Shown piece after piece: positions 1-14,200 of a stretch of 64,000 bases of DNA (position 1 is the first letter of the stretch; every line of letters starts with the position of its first letter). The notes beneath the pieces were generated by a model that saw only the letters and a list, made by a program, of their open reading frames with translations, searched no databases and was not told the origin of the DNA. The position numbers were made by a program, and so were the translations under genes. Source of the DNA: Heterobilharzia americana (Eukaryota > Platyhelminthes > Trematoda > Strigeidida > Schistosomatidae); the NCBI GenBank assembly GCA_944470555.2, contig OX104127.1:29093661-29157660 (forward strand), given 5' to 3'.

Positions 1-560
1 TACAGAAGGTCCATTTGGCATATGCCAACTTGCGCCACTTGTGGCGCTGACTGGCGAGATATCCGACTACTTATTAATCAACGGGCATGCTGTGCGGCAG
101 TCCATCATGTTGTGTTGTACCGCCGTTAAAAGTACACAACATGAAGCGGTTGCAGGGTTTGAAGCGTAGGTGTCTTCATAGGATTGCTACTGTTCGGTGG
201 AACCACCATGTGATCAATGTTGGGGTTAGATGAAAACTACTAGACAAGACAGGTATGTTGGTCAATGAAATTGTGAACTTCAGTCGACTGAAACGGCTTT
301 GACACTTTCTACGTATGCCCAGTCATCGCTTACGTCGACGTCCCATGCTAGGGGGAACTGGAGTATGTCGGAAGAGAGTTCAGGGTGGTCAGGACAGGAC
401 GTGGCACCAATCTATGAAGACCTTAACTGTTGGTTTGATGGATGTTGAGTATTGTAAACTATCTGATTTGGAGTTCCTGAGACGATAGGAATCAGTGGTT
501 GAAGACTTGGTGACATGCCTGAAGTCGGTAACCTTAGCGCAAATGTTTCCGCTCTCTGAC
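1..560 (+). pseudogene. Non-LTR retrotransposon reverse-transcriptase C-terminal remnant
   Basis: Frame-by-frame reading gives RCLHRIATVRWNHHVINVGV, then FLRMPSHRLRRRPML, then RTWHQSMKTLTVGL and SVVEDLVTCLKSVTLAQM. This is the usual order at the C-terminal end of schistosome non-LTR RT proteins (cf. WLGHVLRMPxHRLPRR...TWHQSMKSLT). At least three in-frame stops interrupt it, so it is dead. The same family leaves remnants at 25.7, 36.4 and 56.9 kb. The 5' part lies outside the window. Confidence 0.7.
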
Positions 561-734
561 ATCTACATCTTGAATATTCACACTTACCTTTATCTTTAAT
601 TTGTTTATTCTCTCACACAACTATGTGTACTTTGATATCACTCCTTTTCTGTGCACTTGTTCTTTGTGTATTATTATGAAGTTTGGCAAGTTGAACCAGT
701 GGATTAATGTACGAGATTCTACTTTGATTTTTCC

Positions 735-845
735 TGTGTGTCAAAATCTTAACTGGAAAGTCATATGAATCATCATTAAATCGTTTATATGTGTAAACGA
801 ATTAACGATGATTTATATGACTTTCTAGTTAAGATTTTGACATAC

Positions 846-846
<1 letters not shown>
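735..846. repeat. Imperfect palindrome with 55-bp arms
   Basis: Arms 735-789 and 792-846 are reverse complements with about six mismatches and a 2-base centre (e.g. TCAAAATCTTAACTGGAAAG at 741 against CTTTCTAGTTAAGATTTTGA ending at 840). It could fold into a long hairpin, and it adjoins a TA microsatellite. Confidence 0.85.

Positions 847-847
<1 letters not shown>

Positions 848-888
<41 letters not shown>
848..888. repeat. (TA)n microsatellite
   Basis: About 20 uninterrupted TA units directly following the palindrome. Confidence 0.95.
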
Positions 889-891
<3 letters not shown>

Positions 892-1220
892 CATACCTTC
901 TAGGTACGAAATGTTTCAAAATGCATCATCTTTAAGCAGAGATGTGTATGATCTGTTAACTATCTCTAAAATCATGTAAAAAACTACCTCCTTTTCTGAG
1001 TATTTTCGCAAATGTTCATTTTGGTTTACTTTTAAGAGTAGAAAGGACCTTCACATTCACATCTAAGCTTTCAGATTCTTTTAAAAAATTCGTTTTAGCA
1101 TACAGTGATAAAATACCTTCACCAAACCGCTTGATAATACCTACCTGACCACTACCTTTTAGTGTTCTGCGACATTAGTAAACACATGAAAAATTGAATT
1201 TGGGATATAAAAAAGACTTC

Positions 1221-1362
1221 GACTGACTTTAAAAGCCACCCTAATGAAAACTGAAATAACCAATTAGACTTCTTTGTTTTACGAAAATCTCCCCCTCCAA
1301 CAGAAACAAAGAAGCCTGATTGACTATTTTAGTTATCTCTAGGAGTAGACTTTCAAGTCACT
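1221..1362. mobile_element. Foldback MITE-like element, copy 1
   Basis: The left arm contains GCCACCCTAATGAAAACTGA and AATAACCAATTAG. The right arm contains CCTGATTGACTATTTTAGTT, then ATCTCTAGGAGTAGACTTTC and AAGTCACTC. The two arms are roughly inverted copies around AAACAAAG. The same palindromic unit recurs three times at 13.0-13.8 kb. No ORF. Confidence 0.6.
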
Positions 1363-4241
1363 CGAGACTGCAGCAAATAAACTTGGGTCCGGTGATGTCA
1401 TCCTTAGCAGCTGTACTAACGCAGTTAATTAGTCATCACAATAGTTGGTAAAAAATTTCAGTATTTGTCAGTCTATAAGATTATTAACTTGTGATCAGGA
1501 AAATAATATAAGACTGGCAGTTACGTAACATGGAATACAAAAATATATGACAACGTGAATAAGTAAGTTGAAATCAAGAATCGAAAAATTCCCACCGAAA
1601 TGCGTAAATTGTTGTCAGGACGGAAGGGAACAAGAAACTGGTAACTAAGCCGAAAACGATTCCGTCATAACAACATGCAACTTTAAAATAGGTCAGCTAA
1701 CCATAAGAATTGGAAAGTTTTAAAAAGAATAAGTACTCACCGGGGCTAATGAATGACGAAATTATTTCTGAATACACAATTCTGGTTTTCATTTTAGTAT
1801 TCCCGGGGCCTTAGAAATGGTATCCCAACTAATAAACTGATGATTATGTGCAACTAACTACTTTTTCATAGGATAGTGGCAGGAATGGCCTACCACAAAC
1901 CGTAAATACAACCTCTTAAAATCAGTAGCATTGATTAATGTGAATCAAAGGTAACAGTTTGGTTTTTGTTGACTTCAGGATCGAAATTTGACATGATAGA
2001 ATTGAATAAGTTGAATGCTGGTTATGTGGTTTATTAAGATAATATATTTGTGAATCCTAATTTTACAAGTATATTTGCTTGATAGTACTGTTTTTATTTT
2101 CGCTTATTTCATTTGAATCAATTTAAACTTGTTCACAAACTAATGTAAAGGTGTATTCTAAATTTTTTTGTTCAATTTATAGAATCTGACACCTACCAAT
2201 TCTGTTTTCCCAGGTAATTACCTATTTCCAAAGATCTTCAGTTTTTTATGCGTATAATAATGAATATATTATTGATTACATGTTTAGTACTATTGACAAT
2301 CCCATGCGTGATTTAACTCTAGTTTGGTATAAATTAGACACTCGTTGAAAACTTGTTTTGTAGCAAAGGTGTTTAAATTCCGGTCATTCACCGGCGAATG
2401 CAAGTTTCTGTAGCAGACAGTGAACTTCTGAACGTAAACCCAGTTGACAGTTCACTGTATCACATTTCTAATAAACGTAATAATTAAAAGTTAGAAAAAC
2501 GGTGATTTTTATTTTTGAATCCACTTTCTGTGGTTCCGAAAGATAGTTTGCCTAAAATCTCTCCATGTATTTGCGTGAAACTAACCCCAAGGATCTAATC
2601 TTTCAGGTATGGCTTTGGTGCGTAAGTATGAAAGATTTAAGTTAGGCGTGGAGATATCTGTGTAATACCTTTTTAATCTGAGTTTAGTCGGATGGTGATG
2701 ATTAGCTGATGCAACTGTGAGCTAATAACCATGGGTAAAGTATATTTCTACCAGTTATCGTTCAAAGTTTGCAGTGGATTGAAGTTTTTTTTTCGTTACA
2801 AACCGTGCTTCAAATCATCCCTGCAAACTGACAACAAACCACACATTTTATATGAATCCTGGTCAAGATTTGTCTACAAACAACGGAATTTCTGATTTCA
2901 GACACGTATAACAAACATATATATCGTTCAGATAAGCCTATGGAGCAGTAAGCCCCTGAAGAACGTCTAGTTTCAATGCGTATCTATGATCCTATCACTG
3001 TCTGTCTGAGCGTATATGCAGGTATGTGTACTGGTATCCAACAATATCCAATTTTTTGCTGATAAACTTTTACCTTTTTTGATCCAGAAGTCGTACAGTA
3101 TTGTCTCACTCAAAGAAGTATATGGTCTATATATCAACCCTGTAAAAGGGCTCTTCATTTGAATACTCGTGATGCTATCATAGCTCTTCGTGTCTTGTGT
3201 ATGTTCATTCATTTCTTTAAGTAAAATTTGTTCACAACACCGAGTCTTTTGATTGCTAAGCGAGAGTGCTAAAGTTCTTTCTTTATATAAGATTTTGCTC
3301 TCAGATTGGTTTTTATCAGTTTTCCGTTTTTCGGTAGGCAGCAGTAGTTGAAGGCACTAACCACTCAACTAACTTGGGGAGTTACGATAAACTGAGTTAA
3401 CAAATTTCGGTAGTGAATTCAAAATACTTGTCTAACTTTTGGCAGCCTACACTGTTTCCCAGACACGCTAAATACCTTTTTATGACAGTGTGATTTTCAT
3501 CATTTCCCTGCGGGACGTAATCCTTTAAGCTTAGGGATATGCAAATGTTATAAGTAGACAACACTCAGCATCTTCATTCATTGCTTCTCACTTGTTTCGT
3601 TTTTTGATAACTAGCAGGAACTTAACGGTTGTCTTGTAGCTACATTCCATAATGCACCACCTTTATTTTTAAAAGCTTAGATTTTCGATGCTTCAGTGAT
3701 CAGTTCCTGGAGAGTGATCAATTTCATCTTGTCTAATCATAATTGTTAACCGGATTCTTTGGATTGTTGCATACTGCCGTAACTAAGCTAGGAAACTCAC
3801 CACTGTAGAACTTTGGTTGATGTTGAGTAGTTCGAGGCAATTATCAGGAAGCCCTTTCATACTTGTTGGCAATCGTCAACAAGGCGTCCCTTCAACTTTG
3901 AACGAACTTAGGTTTCCTAAGAGGTTCAAAACTTTGTCAACCGGTACTATAGTGAAATCACTTTTCGAACAGCTCAACAGAAACGTCTCTTGGTGCAACA
4001 CTGAATGTCTTGGGTTCCAATTTCAGAAGTGGGGGGGGGGTGCATCAGTTCCCTAGAGTGTGAAGATACGCTCTGCTGACAAGCTTTTAGTAATCACGAC
4101 ACCCACAGGTTCAGAACTTCCTGTCAAATACCACCCAGTACTGTTCAGTGTTACCCTGAAATATAAATGTTACATCTTTTACCTCAATGAATTTTGTGTT
4201 TTACTGCTGTTTGTTTTTTTGAACCTCTGTTACTTCTTTAG
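1363..4241. other. Probable UBR4 intron, mostly unassigned
   Basis: AT-rich sequence ending at the acceptor of the first visible UBR4 exon. A stretch at about 1975-2080 resembles 49625-49770 (CAGGATCAAAATTTGACCTG type), so it is an old repeat. An open frame at 3817-4056 has no recognisable content and shows no donor in the phase needed to join exon 4242. No upstream UBR4 exon could be identified. Confidence 0.6.
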
Positions 4242-5253
4242 AATCACTTAATCAGCCAGTTGTCACAACGTCATCTTCAAACCCTAATGACTTGAACAAT
4301 CTGCATCATGAGGAAAAAAATGAAAACGATGATGAAGAGCTACCTGACTTGCACTTTTTATTTGCTGAGACACCATCTTCACCTAAACCAGTAGATGAAA
4401 CGCAAAGTCGTAATTGGAGTGTTGACCAGTTATTAAATATCACCGATGGCGATGAAGATAACGCTAATTTAAATGTTAAATCTGATGAAATGATGTTAAT
4501 TGATAATGAAGACACACAATCAGTTTGCAGTTCTAGTGGCAGTGATTTTGACAGTGCACCAGAATCAAATATTATACCATTACCATGTCATCAGGATACT
4601 GCAATGTTTATGCGTTGTATAAAGTGTGGTTTGAAAGTCACTCGTGTTGAAGATTATGTCGACAATAATTATAGTGATGACGGTGATTATGCTGATGACG
4701 ATAATCGTATCCATGACCATGATCCTCCCCATGAGTATGATATAACTAGTGGTGGTGGCTTTGGTAAACATTCTAATCAAATTGATGATGCAAACAACCT
4801 TCACTCTCATCATCATCATCAAGATAATAATGATGATGGAGAAAATGATCAAAATAATGAACAAGCAATCTTATCTTCCATAAAATCTTTGAAGAAACTT
4901 CGTCTTGATCCCGATTATCGTAGACAAAATTTGGCTTTATTATTCTGTTTAAATCTGGCCACACATTTATCACGTGAATGGCCTGATATAATTAACCAAT
5001 TTAAGCAATCCAAGTGTTCCCTAACTACATCTCCAGGTTCTAGTCAACACTTTGTACCTATTCTACAATTCATTATTAGTCTAATACGTGTTTTGCATGC
5101 AAATGCCTGCCAATTATATGCTGAAGTCATATCACTGCAGCTACATCAACAATCAGTTACTGGGCATTCGACTACCACTACTTCATCTGCTCGTTTGAAT
5201 CATCAAGATAAATTTTACTTGGAGTATATAAAACAGTTACTTGTAATAATTAA
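4242..5253 (+). CDS. UBR4: UBR4 exon 1 of window (internal exon)
   Basis: Acceptor AG at 4240-4241 and donor GTGAGT at 5254. It enters with two bases of a split codon, so at least one more coding exon lies upstream. It encodes window residues 1-336: a Ser/Asn-rich start, a strongly acidic stretch, a short MRCIKCGL cysteine pair, then an Asp/His/Asn-rich linker with runs of His and Asp. It ends in a helical stretch (NLALLFCLNLATHL). In animal UBR4 a similar acidic low-complexity linker follows the N-terminal half. The linker itself is not conserved in sequence, so this exon's identity rests mainly on frame continuity with exon 2. Confidence 0.85.
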
Positions 5254-8200
5254 GTGAGTTATTGAAAACTGTTATTCACTTTCCCTTTTTTATTACCATT
5301 TGTTAAAGTGACCAAAGTAATAAATATGCAAACCTTTTAAAGACTCTGAATTATGTACTGATAACGGCCTACTTGTATAACTGCTGTGGCGATATACGAT
5401 ACTTATACAATCGGTGTCAATTGAAAATGCAAAGGTCTTTTACGTATTATTCATTTCGTGGCAAAGAATTAGATCAGTTATGGATCTCTAGAGAATTTAA
5501 TCCAGCTCAATCTGGTACAAAAGTCGAATTCATAAGCTAACAAACCATATCTTTACTTGTGGACTTAAGTAGGAATTTTTACAACGAAATATTTATCATA
5601 CTCCTGATACAATCTTGAGAGGTTAGATATCCAGTGTCTTGCTGTTTCATAAATATGCCATCCGAACACTCCTATCCAAGTGTATTAAGGGAGTAATGGT
5701 TTCGATAATATTGAAAAGTATTTTTAACATGACTGACTTGGTTTCAGATATTATTATGGATTGTCTACTTATTATGAATATGGGTATTATTGCTAATCTA
5801 ACTTAATGTTTTTTTTATATACGTTCGTGGTTAACTTCGTCCAAACTCTCTGAACATTTCTACCTACTTAGGTGATGAACCATTCTAACTGAGGAAGAGT
5901 AAATGCGACCACTTCTTAATTTTCCGCTGTGCTGCTGTGAAGTTTTACTGCATTACTCCAATTAGAATGATAATCAACTACATTTCATCAGCAAACTGAA
6001 GTTTTTTCTTTTTTCTCAATTTTAGAGACACACTGAAACAGCTTATTCGAGTACTTATCCATGGTGTAATAAAAACTGCCTTAACTGCATCTCATGCAAA
6101 GTTAAGCAAATCTACCAATGGAGAATCTGCTTCAACAGTACTCAACACTGTTCATCTACGTGAAAGTCTTGAGGAAATCGTTAATTTGGATTGCTCATTG
6201 TTGTTAGAATTTATAGTACTGCAATTGCAGGCACTAATAGAAATATTTGGATCAATTCCGTCATCATCTGCTACCACCACATGTGTTGCTTCCTTACCTT
6301 TAATGAATTTGTGGCTATGTGGTGAATCTATCTCCGATGACTGCAAAAAGCTGAACCAGTCACCATTAGCACCACAACAACAGTCCAGTTTATATCTGGG
6401 GATGACAACAGCAAATGAACAGGCAAATATATTGTCAAATGATGAACGTGATCTGCGTACATTAATTGATCAGATAATCGAATTTTGTTTAACCTTAATG
6501 GAAACGCTTTACGCACGCGTACTTAAATTTTATGAGTTCAGTAATAGTGGCAACAGTGGTGTAAGTCTACCTTCCTATCCTTCTAATCACGTTTGACTTG
6601 ACCTATTTAGAACATAAAAATTTCCATTTCAAGTATATATCACTTATTTAGGAGCAGCTTTTAAAGTGAAAACTTCCCACATCTCCTTAATCAACCTTTA
6701 ATAAATCACTACTGGGACCATAACTGTTTATTTCACAGGTGATTGAAAAGTGTACTATTCCTCACTAATTACTATCCACTGTCTTGTACTGCTGTCTACT
6801 TGATCTTTTAGTAACAGTATCGGACATACATATAGCTACTGTTGCTCTAGATACCATTTTTATCGTACGACAGCATGCATGTTATTGAAATTGTACTTAA
6901 TCAGTTGGCAACCGATATGTTTTGCACCATCAAAGTGCAAGTTGTTTTGACAAGATAGAAATCTGTACGTACACTGACCCTTGAAAGTGAACCATAGAAA
7001 GTATTCAAAACGTTTGTCTGTCTGAATAGTTGTGTTGTGCTTGATGTAGGTAATTGATAAGATTTATGACCGTTTATTGACATCCAGAGAAGAATACGCA
7101 TATCTAAGCCACTTCAGGTTACGCTATTCTGCCTGTTAAAGGTCGGATATGGAATATTTCGGTATGATTAGCTTTACTTTTAATATCAGACCGAATCCCT
7201 CCAGACGGCGAATACATAACGACTCTTGTGTGTTCAACTGTTATTACCTATAAAGGTCTAAATGCTAGAGGTCCTCACTCACTGAATGAACTCATCATGA
7301 AACACCCACTTCGATGACTTCGACGTGGGCTACGAATATCATCTCAGCAGCTTCAATCCCGTTCACTTATTGCTCTAGATGTCGAACTTGATGGACAAGT
7401 CGTCATTGTGTAAGGTCGCGTCTTGGGATAAAGGATAGTTGAGACAGTATTTTCTTAGTGCTTGAATACTTTTTGAGTGTAGTTCGAACGATCATGCAAT
7501 TCTGGCTTAAAACGATATTGCCTGCGGCTCTGAATCGAAACCACTGATTATACTGTAACTCTCTAGTTTCGCATTATTTAACAGTAAAACGGTGATTAGA
7601 GTGTTTAGGAATTTATCCCTCAGAATAACTCTCCCTAGTTCCTTTCTATTTCTTTTCTTTTCGTCTTTCCTTCTCTGAAAATCAAATTCATATACTAATA
7701 CTGTTACATTATTTTGTGACTTGTTTATTGGTGCTCATGTTAATGTTAGTTTGCACTGGAAATAAACAATTTTTTTGTTTTGATCTACAAAAGGCATTCG
7801 ATTTTATCTCAAAAACCATGGATAATACTTTGATGTTTCAGATTTTTCGATGAGTAGCAGAATGCATGAAACTCAGATTAGTACTAGTTTTGAAATTATC
7901 GCTTACTATCGTACTAACCTTTACATTGCAACCTGATTCCTTCTAATTTCTGCACAGATCTAGCGTAGCAGCCTGACCTGACTAACCTTTTACGAGCTTT
8001 TTTAATTATGTTTATTGGTCTTCCAGAAATATTTATTATTATTGTTGTCTTTATTTTTTGTCCGCCATGTAAGTGCTGACTGACTTCTCTGCTTTCCATT
8101 TTAGGAGATGGGTGGCTTTGAACAAGGTGATGTGAAAGACCTAAAATGTTCAGTTTTCACCAATTACCCGAATGCTATAAGTAATCCATTAGCGTGTGGT

Positions 8201-11200
8201 TTTCTACAAAGTAGTCTGTTCAGTCTGCAAAATTGTGGTGATACAGTGGCTGGTACATTGGCTAGTGGTCTACTTAGTTGGTCACCTTTACTGAGTGGAT
8301 CACATTGTCTTGATTACATTGGTAATCCAATGACAAGTCAGTTAGGTTGGCTAGCTACCAAAGCTTGTGTTAAACTACCCAATATTCTTTTGTACCTTTT
8401 ATCATCTTTATTGAAAGATAAAAGTGTTTCATCATCTTTACTGCCGTCATCAAGTTGTGATAAACAGTCATGCCATCCTAAAGTATCGTATTTATCTAGT
8501 GAGTTTGAAAGTCGTTGGTGTTCTGTGCTCTTTAACTATAAAGAATTATTAAATCATCCCAACTTGTTTCAATCTCATTTTACATCAATGAATCCAATCA
8601 GTCTTCAAGGTAACAACAATCCAGAGAGTATGGATTCGAACAATCTTTTTCAGTTTATAAATGTAGAAGGTTCTCAACAGACCTCGAAAGTCATTTATCC
8701 TCTGGGACGGGAATTACAGTCTGTAAGTTACTTTTTTTTATTTTATCGAAATCCATGTCATAGAAATAAGTTAAAAGATGCCAACAGATATCCATCTTGC
8801 ATCAGTCACTCACTGTAAGGTAAATCGTTTGATAAGAGATCTCACGTTCCCAGAAGTAGTTATTTTCGGTAACGCCAGTAAAGATGAAACAATGCTTCTT
8901 TATTCCTGCAGTTGTCATTATAACATAGTTCACCAAGTGGCAAAATGTTTTTGTTATCTGACTGGATGAGTGAAGGATTGATGAATTTCTAGGTGGTCTC
9001 TATCAGTTGTTGAGATCAACCGTTGTGTCCTTGGCAGAATAAGAGCAGTTCGATGAGTTAATTCATGTATTTCAGTAACTTCATCAGGCTACATACACAT
9101 GAATATCTATCTATTCATATGTGCTATTAAATGCGAAATGATAAAATCCACGAGCAGGTGAGATAGAGCAAAAAATCAGTATTTATTTTTATAAGGCATA
9201 TAAAATAATGAAGCATGAAAAATATCTTGTGCTTTAGGATCTGTTGATTATATATACTTACAGTGGACCTGAGGACTGTACACCACCATGCTCTTCTTCG
9301 TTTTGTTATTCAAATAACATATCTGCACTCCTACAAATGCCTAAATTTCCGTAGGTGAAACCATTGACTAAACAAGTCACACATTTCGATTTTGACAAGT
9401 TTTACTCTTTAAATAATTTGTTCTTTTATTTTTTGAATGTCTTTGTAATCGAGGAATTAAATCTCAAATTCATTTCAATTTATTTGCACAAACGTTTTCG
9501 TTTCCAAGGTTTCCTGAATTTGCTTTTCCCTCTTCGTTTTCTTCAGCTATTGGTATCAATTGTTGGACCTAAAAGTTATCGTCAATTACAGGATGTTCAT
9601 CGTTTGGCGAAGCTTTTACAGCGGATTCGTGACATTTGTGTTAATACAGGTGGTCTAGTCCTTCATCTTGGTTGTTTTGGATCGATGCAGTTTACTACTG
9701 GTGGGCCACCATGTACTTCTTCAAATGATACGAATAATTTATCAACGAATCTGAAATTCCACTTAAACTCTAATTCTACAACAGCTACTGATGATCAGGG
9801 ATTAAATTCAAATCGTGATGCTTGTTTGCATGATGCAGACTTATTTACCAGACAATTACGTTTGCCATACATAGCTCAAAGGGAGATTGTAAGTCATCAT
9901 CATCACTGTTCTTCACTATACTTTAGTGGTTCATTAGCCAATGCTTTATTGTACTTATGTCAAAGAATTTTTATTACATTCTCTGATATTTCTTCTTTGC
10001 CACTGAAACTCTATAGAACATTGATTTCAAGTTGATATACGGAGTCATTTCTTGTTGCTGTTTATGCTTAGTTTGTGTAATTACTACATACCTTATAGTT
10101 TATGATGACGACTCCTGAAATTGCTCCAGGCTGTTGATTTTTAACGGAAACCACGCTGATATTGCAGCCGGTACAGACCTTGCGACTAATTCATAAGACA
10201 GACAAAATCAACCTAGAAATCCCCACAGAAGTGCATCCGCTTACTTCATCACACTTCATAGCAGCATGCCAGGAAAAGACGTGTCAAAAAGAGTTACATT
10301 AAAGTATGGGAGGAAAAATCTGAAAATCAAGTTTACTGAATATATTTTAATTTTTAAAGGCAGTTGCTGCTTCAACACTACAGAATACCAAAAATATTTA
10401 TCAACCTCATTCAACAACTATATGAAGACGCCACATGCCAGCCAAGTAATTGACAATGAGAAGCTCAGTTCAGTGATGCCTTTGAAGTGAAGACAGGAGC
10501 GAAACAAGGTTGCCTACTATCACCCATGATATTCCTGATTGTAGTGGACTGGATCATGCAACAAACAGTGAGGAGCGAGAAGAGGCGGATACGCTGGACC
10601 GATGGAAAGACCCTAGAAGATTTGGATTTCGCCGATGACTTGTGTCTAGTGTGACACAAAGTTGAAGATCTACAAGCGAAAACTAACAAGTTGATAGAAG
10701 AGGCAGGGCAGCGAATACGGGACTTCCTTTAGGTGAACGTAGAGAAGACAGAGATAGAGGTGGTGAGGATACCCAACCAACAACCGCATCAACAACAACA
10801 AACACCAATGACCATCAATGGGAGAAACTTAAGGGAAGTGGCCTCCTTCACCTGTCTGGGCAGCACTTTTTCAACTACAGACGCCACAGGCACAGACGAG
10901 GACGTCAAAGCCAGGATCGGGAAGACAGTAAGACAGGCGTTCATTAGCCTGGAACCAGTGTGGAGATCTTTTCCACTCAGCCTAAAATGTGAACAAGATC
11001 CGGATTTTCAACACCAACGTCAAGTCAGTGCTTCTATATGGCTTAGAGACTTGGCGCGTTACGAAAGGAATTTCCAACAAACTGCAGACATTCATCAACA
11101 ACTGACTACGCTGGCTCGTTACTGAAGCTCAGATGGCCAGAATGATAAGAATAAGCAACAAGGAACCCTGGCTGGCTGGCAACGAACCAACCAAGAAGCT

Positions 11201-14200
11201 ATACTGAACAAATATGCAGAAGGAAGTGGAAATGGATTGGATTGGGCATACATGGAGAAAGCCGACTGGGGACATCACGCGTCAGGCCAGTCACTCGAGT
11301 GGAAACCAGATAGGAAGCGATGAGTTGGGTGTCCGAGGTGAGAGTGACATGGAGGAGAATGTGCGAGGGGGAAATGAGAGCTTCTGGGCTGTCGTGGAAC
11401 CAGGTTCAAAAGATTTCAGAGAACAGAGTGGAATATAGATGTGCTACTGAAGCCCTATATTCCATAAGGAACCCAAGGGACAAATATTAATGATTCTTTT
11501 TAAAAGCGTATGCTTTATCTCAACAAATAATCAGTCTGTTAGTGGATAGGTTGTAGTATTATTCAACACTTATCCACTTGTGATTTAAAGAGTCATTCTT
11601 ATAGTGTGATGAGTTAATATAGTCAATTTAGAAATATTTGTTCAAACTTATGAATTCACTATTAGCTTATCATCGTTTATTTAGTATTTCGTCGGTTACA
11701 TATAGTTTATTGCTGAGTACACAAGCTACATTTTGCTTATTGGATCATTCAGTAAATTGACCTTCTTGTAGAAATACAACTTTTTTGTCTGATTTGCTTC
11801 TCAGCTGTTCATACATCAGCTACACATTTTTTTAAAAGTCTTTTTATTATCTTTCACAGTTGGAAAATATATCATCCTGTTTGGTCATCGCAGTACGGAA
11901 TACTGCTTATTGGCAAAGATTGTGTCTTCGTTCATCAGGTAAATTTTATTTATTTCTCATCTATTCACAATTAGTGATATACATTACAATCTGTTAGGAA
12001 ATCTACTTCATCATGTATTTACTTTTTTCTAATAATGAAAGAAATAAACTTATGCTATCCTATCTAAGTTAATAAGGTCATTAAAAGAACAAATGACACC
12101 TATAAATGCTTATGATATTGGATTTATGTTGATTTTCTAACTTCTACCGCCGTTATTTAGCAGGCAGAATTGTTATACAGCTAGGAGAAGCGAATCAACC
12201 TTAAGAACTAAAACTTCATGTTATGAGTTCGTTTGATGTAGAGCGTGATGTCATACTTTAAAACAGCAGAAAAATCCCTATAGAACTTGCGTTTTCCTGG
12301 AAATTCTACTTTATCGTTGCTACTCACCTATTAATCGTCTCACTTTTGGGCTATTTATTATGATTAATGATTATTCGCCGATAAATCTGAGATCTATCAG
12401 CAGTAAATTTGTATTTGATTTCTGATGATTAATGTACCGTCTAAACTATTTTTACTGTATTTTTTTCAAGAAAGTTGTTTGAATGAATTTTTGTGATGTC
12501 GTTCTAAGATTCAGTAGGATGTCACATATTGAATTTTTAGTTTTTAAAAATTATAAAAGATGTTCTTCTAGTACTTTTTTTTTTACCTTTTCTCTTTCAT
12601 TCGTGCCTTATTGTTTATTTATTTGGTAACTGTTTGAACTCCTTTTTGCATAGGCACGTTATTGTTTCTGTTGCACGCTAGTCTGGTTCTTGATCGAAAA
12701 ATTGCTCGTAATATGCTGTATTTGATTCAGCTTGCTATTTGCCCGGGTTCATTGGAGTCACGTAATTACGGCGCACCGAAGCATGTAAGTCTTTTGTCTC
12801 ATGCAATTTGCTTAATTGAGTTGTTTCTCATGTAACGAGGAGTCAATCTGTTCGGATGTAATCCTGCTATCTGCTGAAGGGATATTTGTTTCCAGATTAT
12901 ATTGCACTACTGTTTCATCCTACTTGTGAATTCCTCACAAGCTTGAATTCTAAGTTTTTACTGGTACGATAGCCATAAAACACCAAATCTGAAGTGTAAC
13001 GCCTATCTCAAGGAGTGACTGTAAGGACCATTCCAGCAACCACTGAAATAATCCATCATGTTTCCATATTTTGGCAAGAAAGGTAGTTTTTCAATAGACA
13101 AGTGTAACTGATTGGCCATTTTAGTGGTTGTCAGACTGCCATTCAAAGTCACTCTTCTCAAGTACATTTATCATATTGGTTTAGTCGCTGCGATGTCTTG
13201 GTTGCTACATTTTCAGATTACAACTTGAGAATTCATTGGAAGTAACTTCAAACGCCATCTGAACTATCTCTGTAATAACCAATTAAGTTTCGCTATTTCA
13301 GTTGTACAGCAATTTTTTCATGAAATCAAGAAACCTGATTGATTATTTCAATAGTTACCGGTGTAGCCTTTGGAGTTTCTCTTTATTTGTGCCCTTAAGA
13401 AGGATGATTATAAACTCTTCTGAGGTTTATCCATATTTTGGTGCACAGATGTTGCGTGTGTAGTTGATCCCTAAGTCACTTGGTTTTGTCACAGATATCA
13501 TTTATCATACTAAAAAATTTTTTTATAGTATCCAGCAAATATCCATATCTCAACAAATAAGCAAGCTATTAATTAACTTGTTTTTTGCGTACATAGCATT
13601 CAATATACCCAAACGCTTGCTGTTAGAGTGACTCGAATGGCCACCCTTACAACTACTGAAATAACCAACAGTGTTTCCTGACTTTATGAAAAACCTATGT
13701 TCCATATGAAACTAAGAGACCTAATTAGTTGTTATTTCATTGGTGTTGCGAGAGTGGCTATTAGTATCACTTCCTGTGTCATTAATTTCAGTCTCCTTAA
13801 ATTCGAAAATCGAAATCCACTCAGTAACGATATTTTAGAATTCTTTTTTTATTGATGCATCATTATTTTATTGGATAAAGTTAGAAAAAGGCATAAAGGT
13901 AACAGACAGTGGTCAATCAAAGCTGACTATCGGTCAGCTCAGACAATAACTGGCAGCGTGATTACGAGATGAATAGTGCTCACGAACTACTTAAGTCAGT
14001 TCGAGTTGACTATGTTCAACTTACTTTCTCGGGCTATAATGTAGCAATCAGTCTACCGTTCTATCAATGTCACCTGATAGTTTGGAGGTTGGTCGTAATG
14101 GTGAAACAATAGACGTAAAATGACACTACTGATCAACTGTCTTGGTTTATAAACATTTAGTATTCAGATTACTGTCCAATTTTCCTTTCAGTCACATGAT

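Noticed and set aside
3817..4056. 79-codon ORF upstream of the first UBR4 exon
   Set aside because: No recognisable content, a G-run artefact near its end, and no donor giving the phase 1 needed for the exon at 4242.
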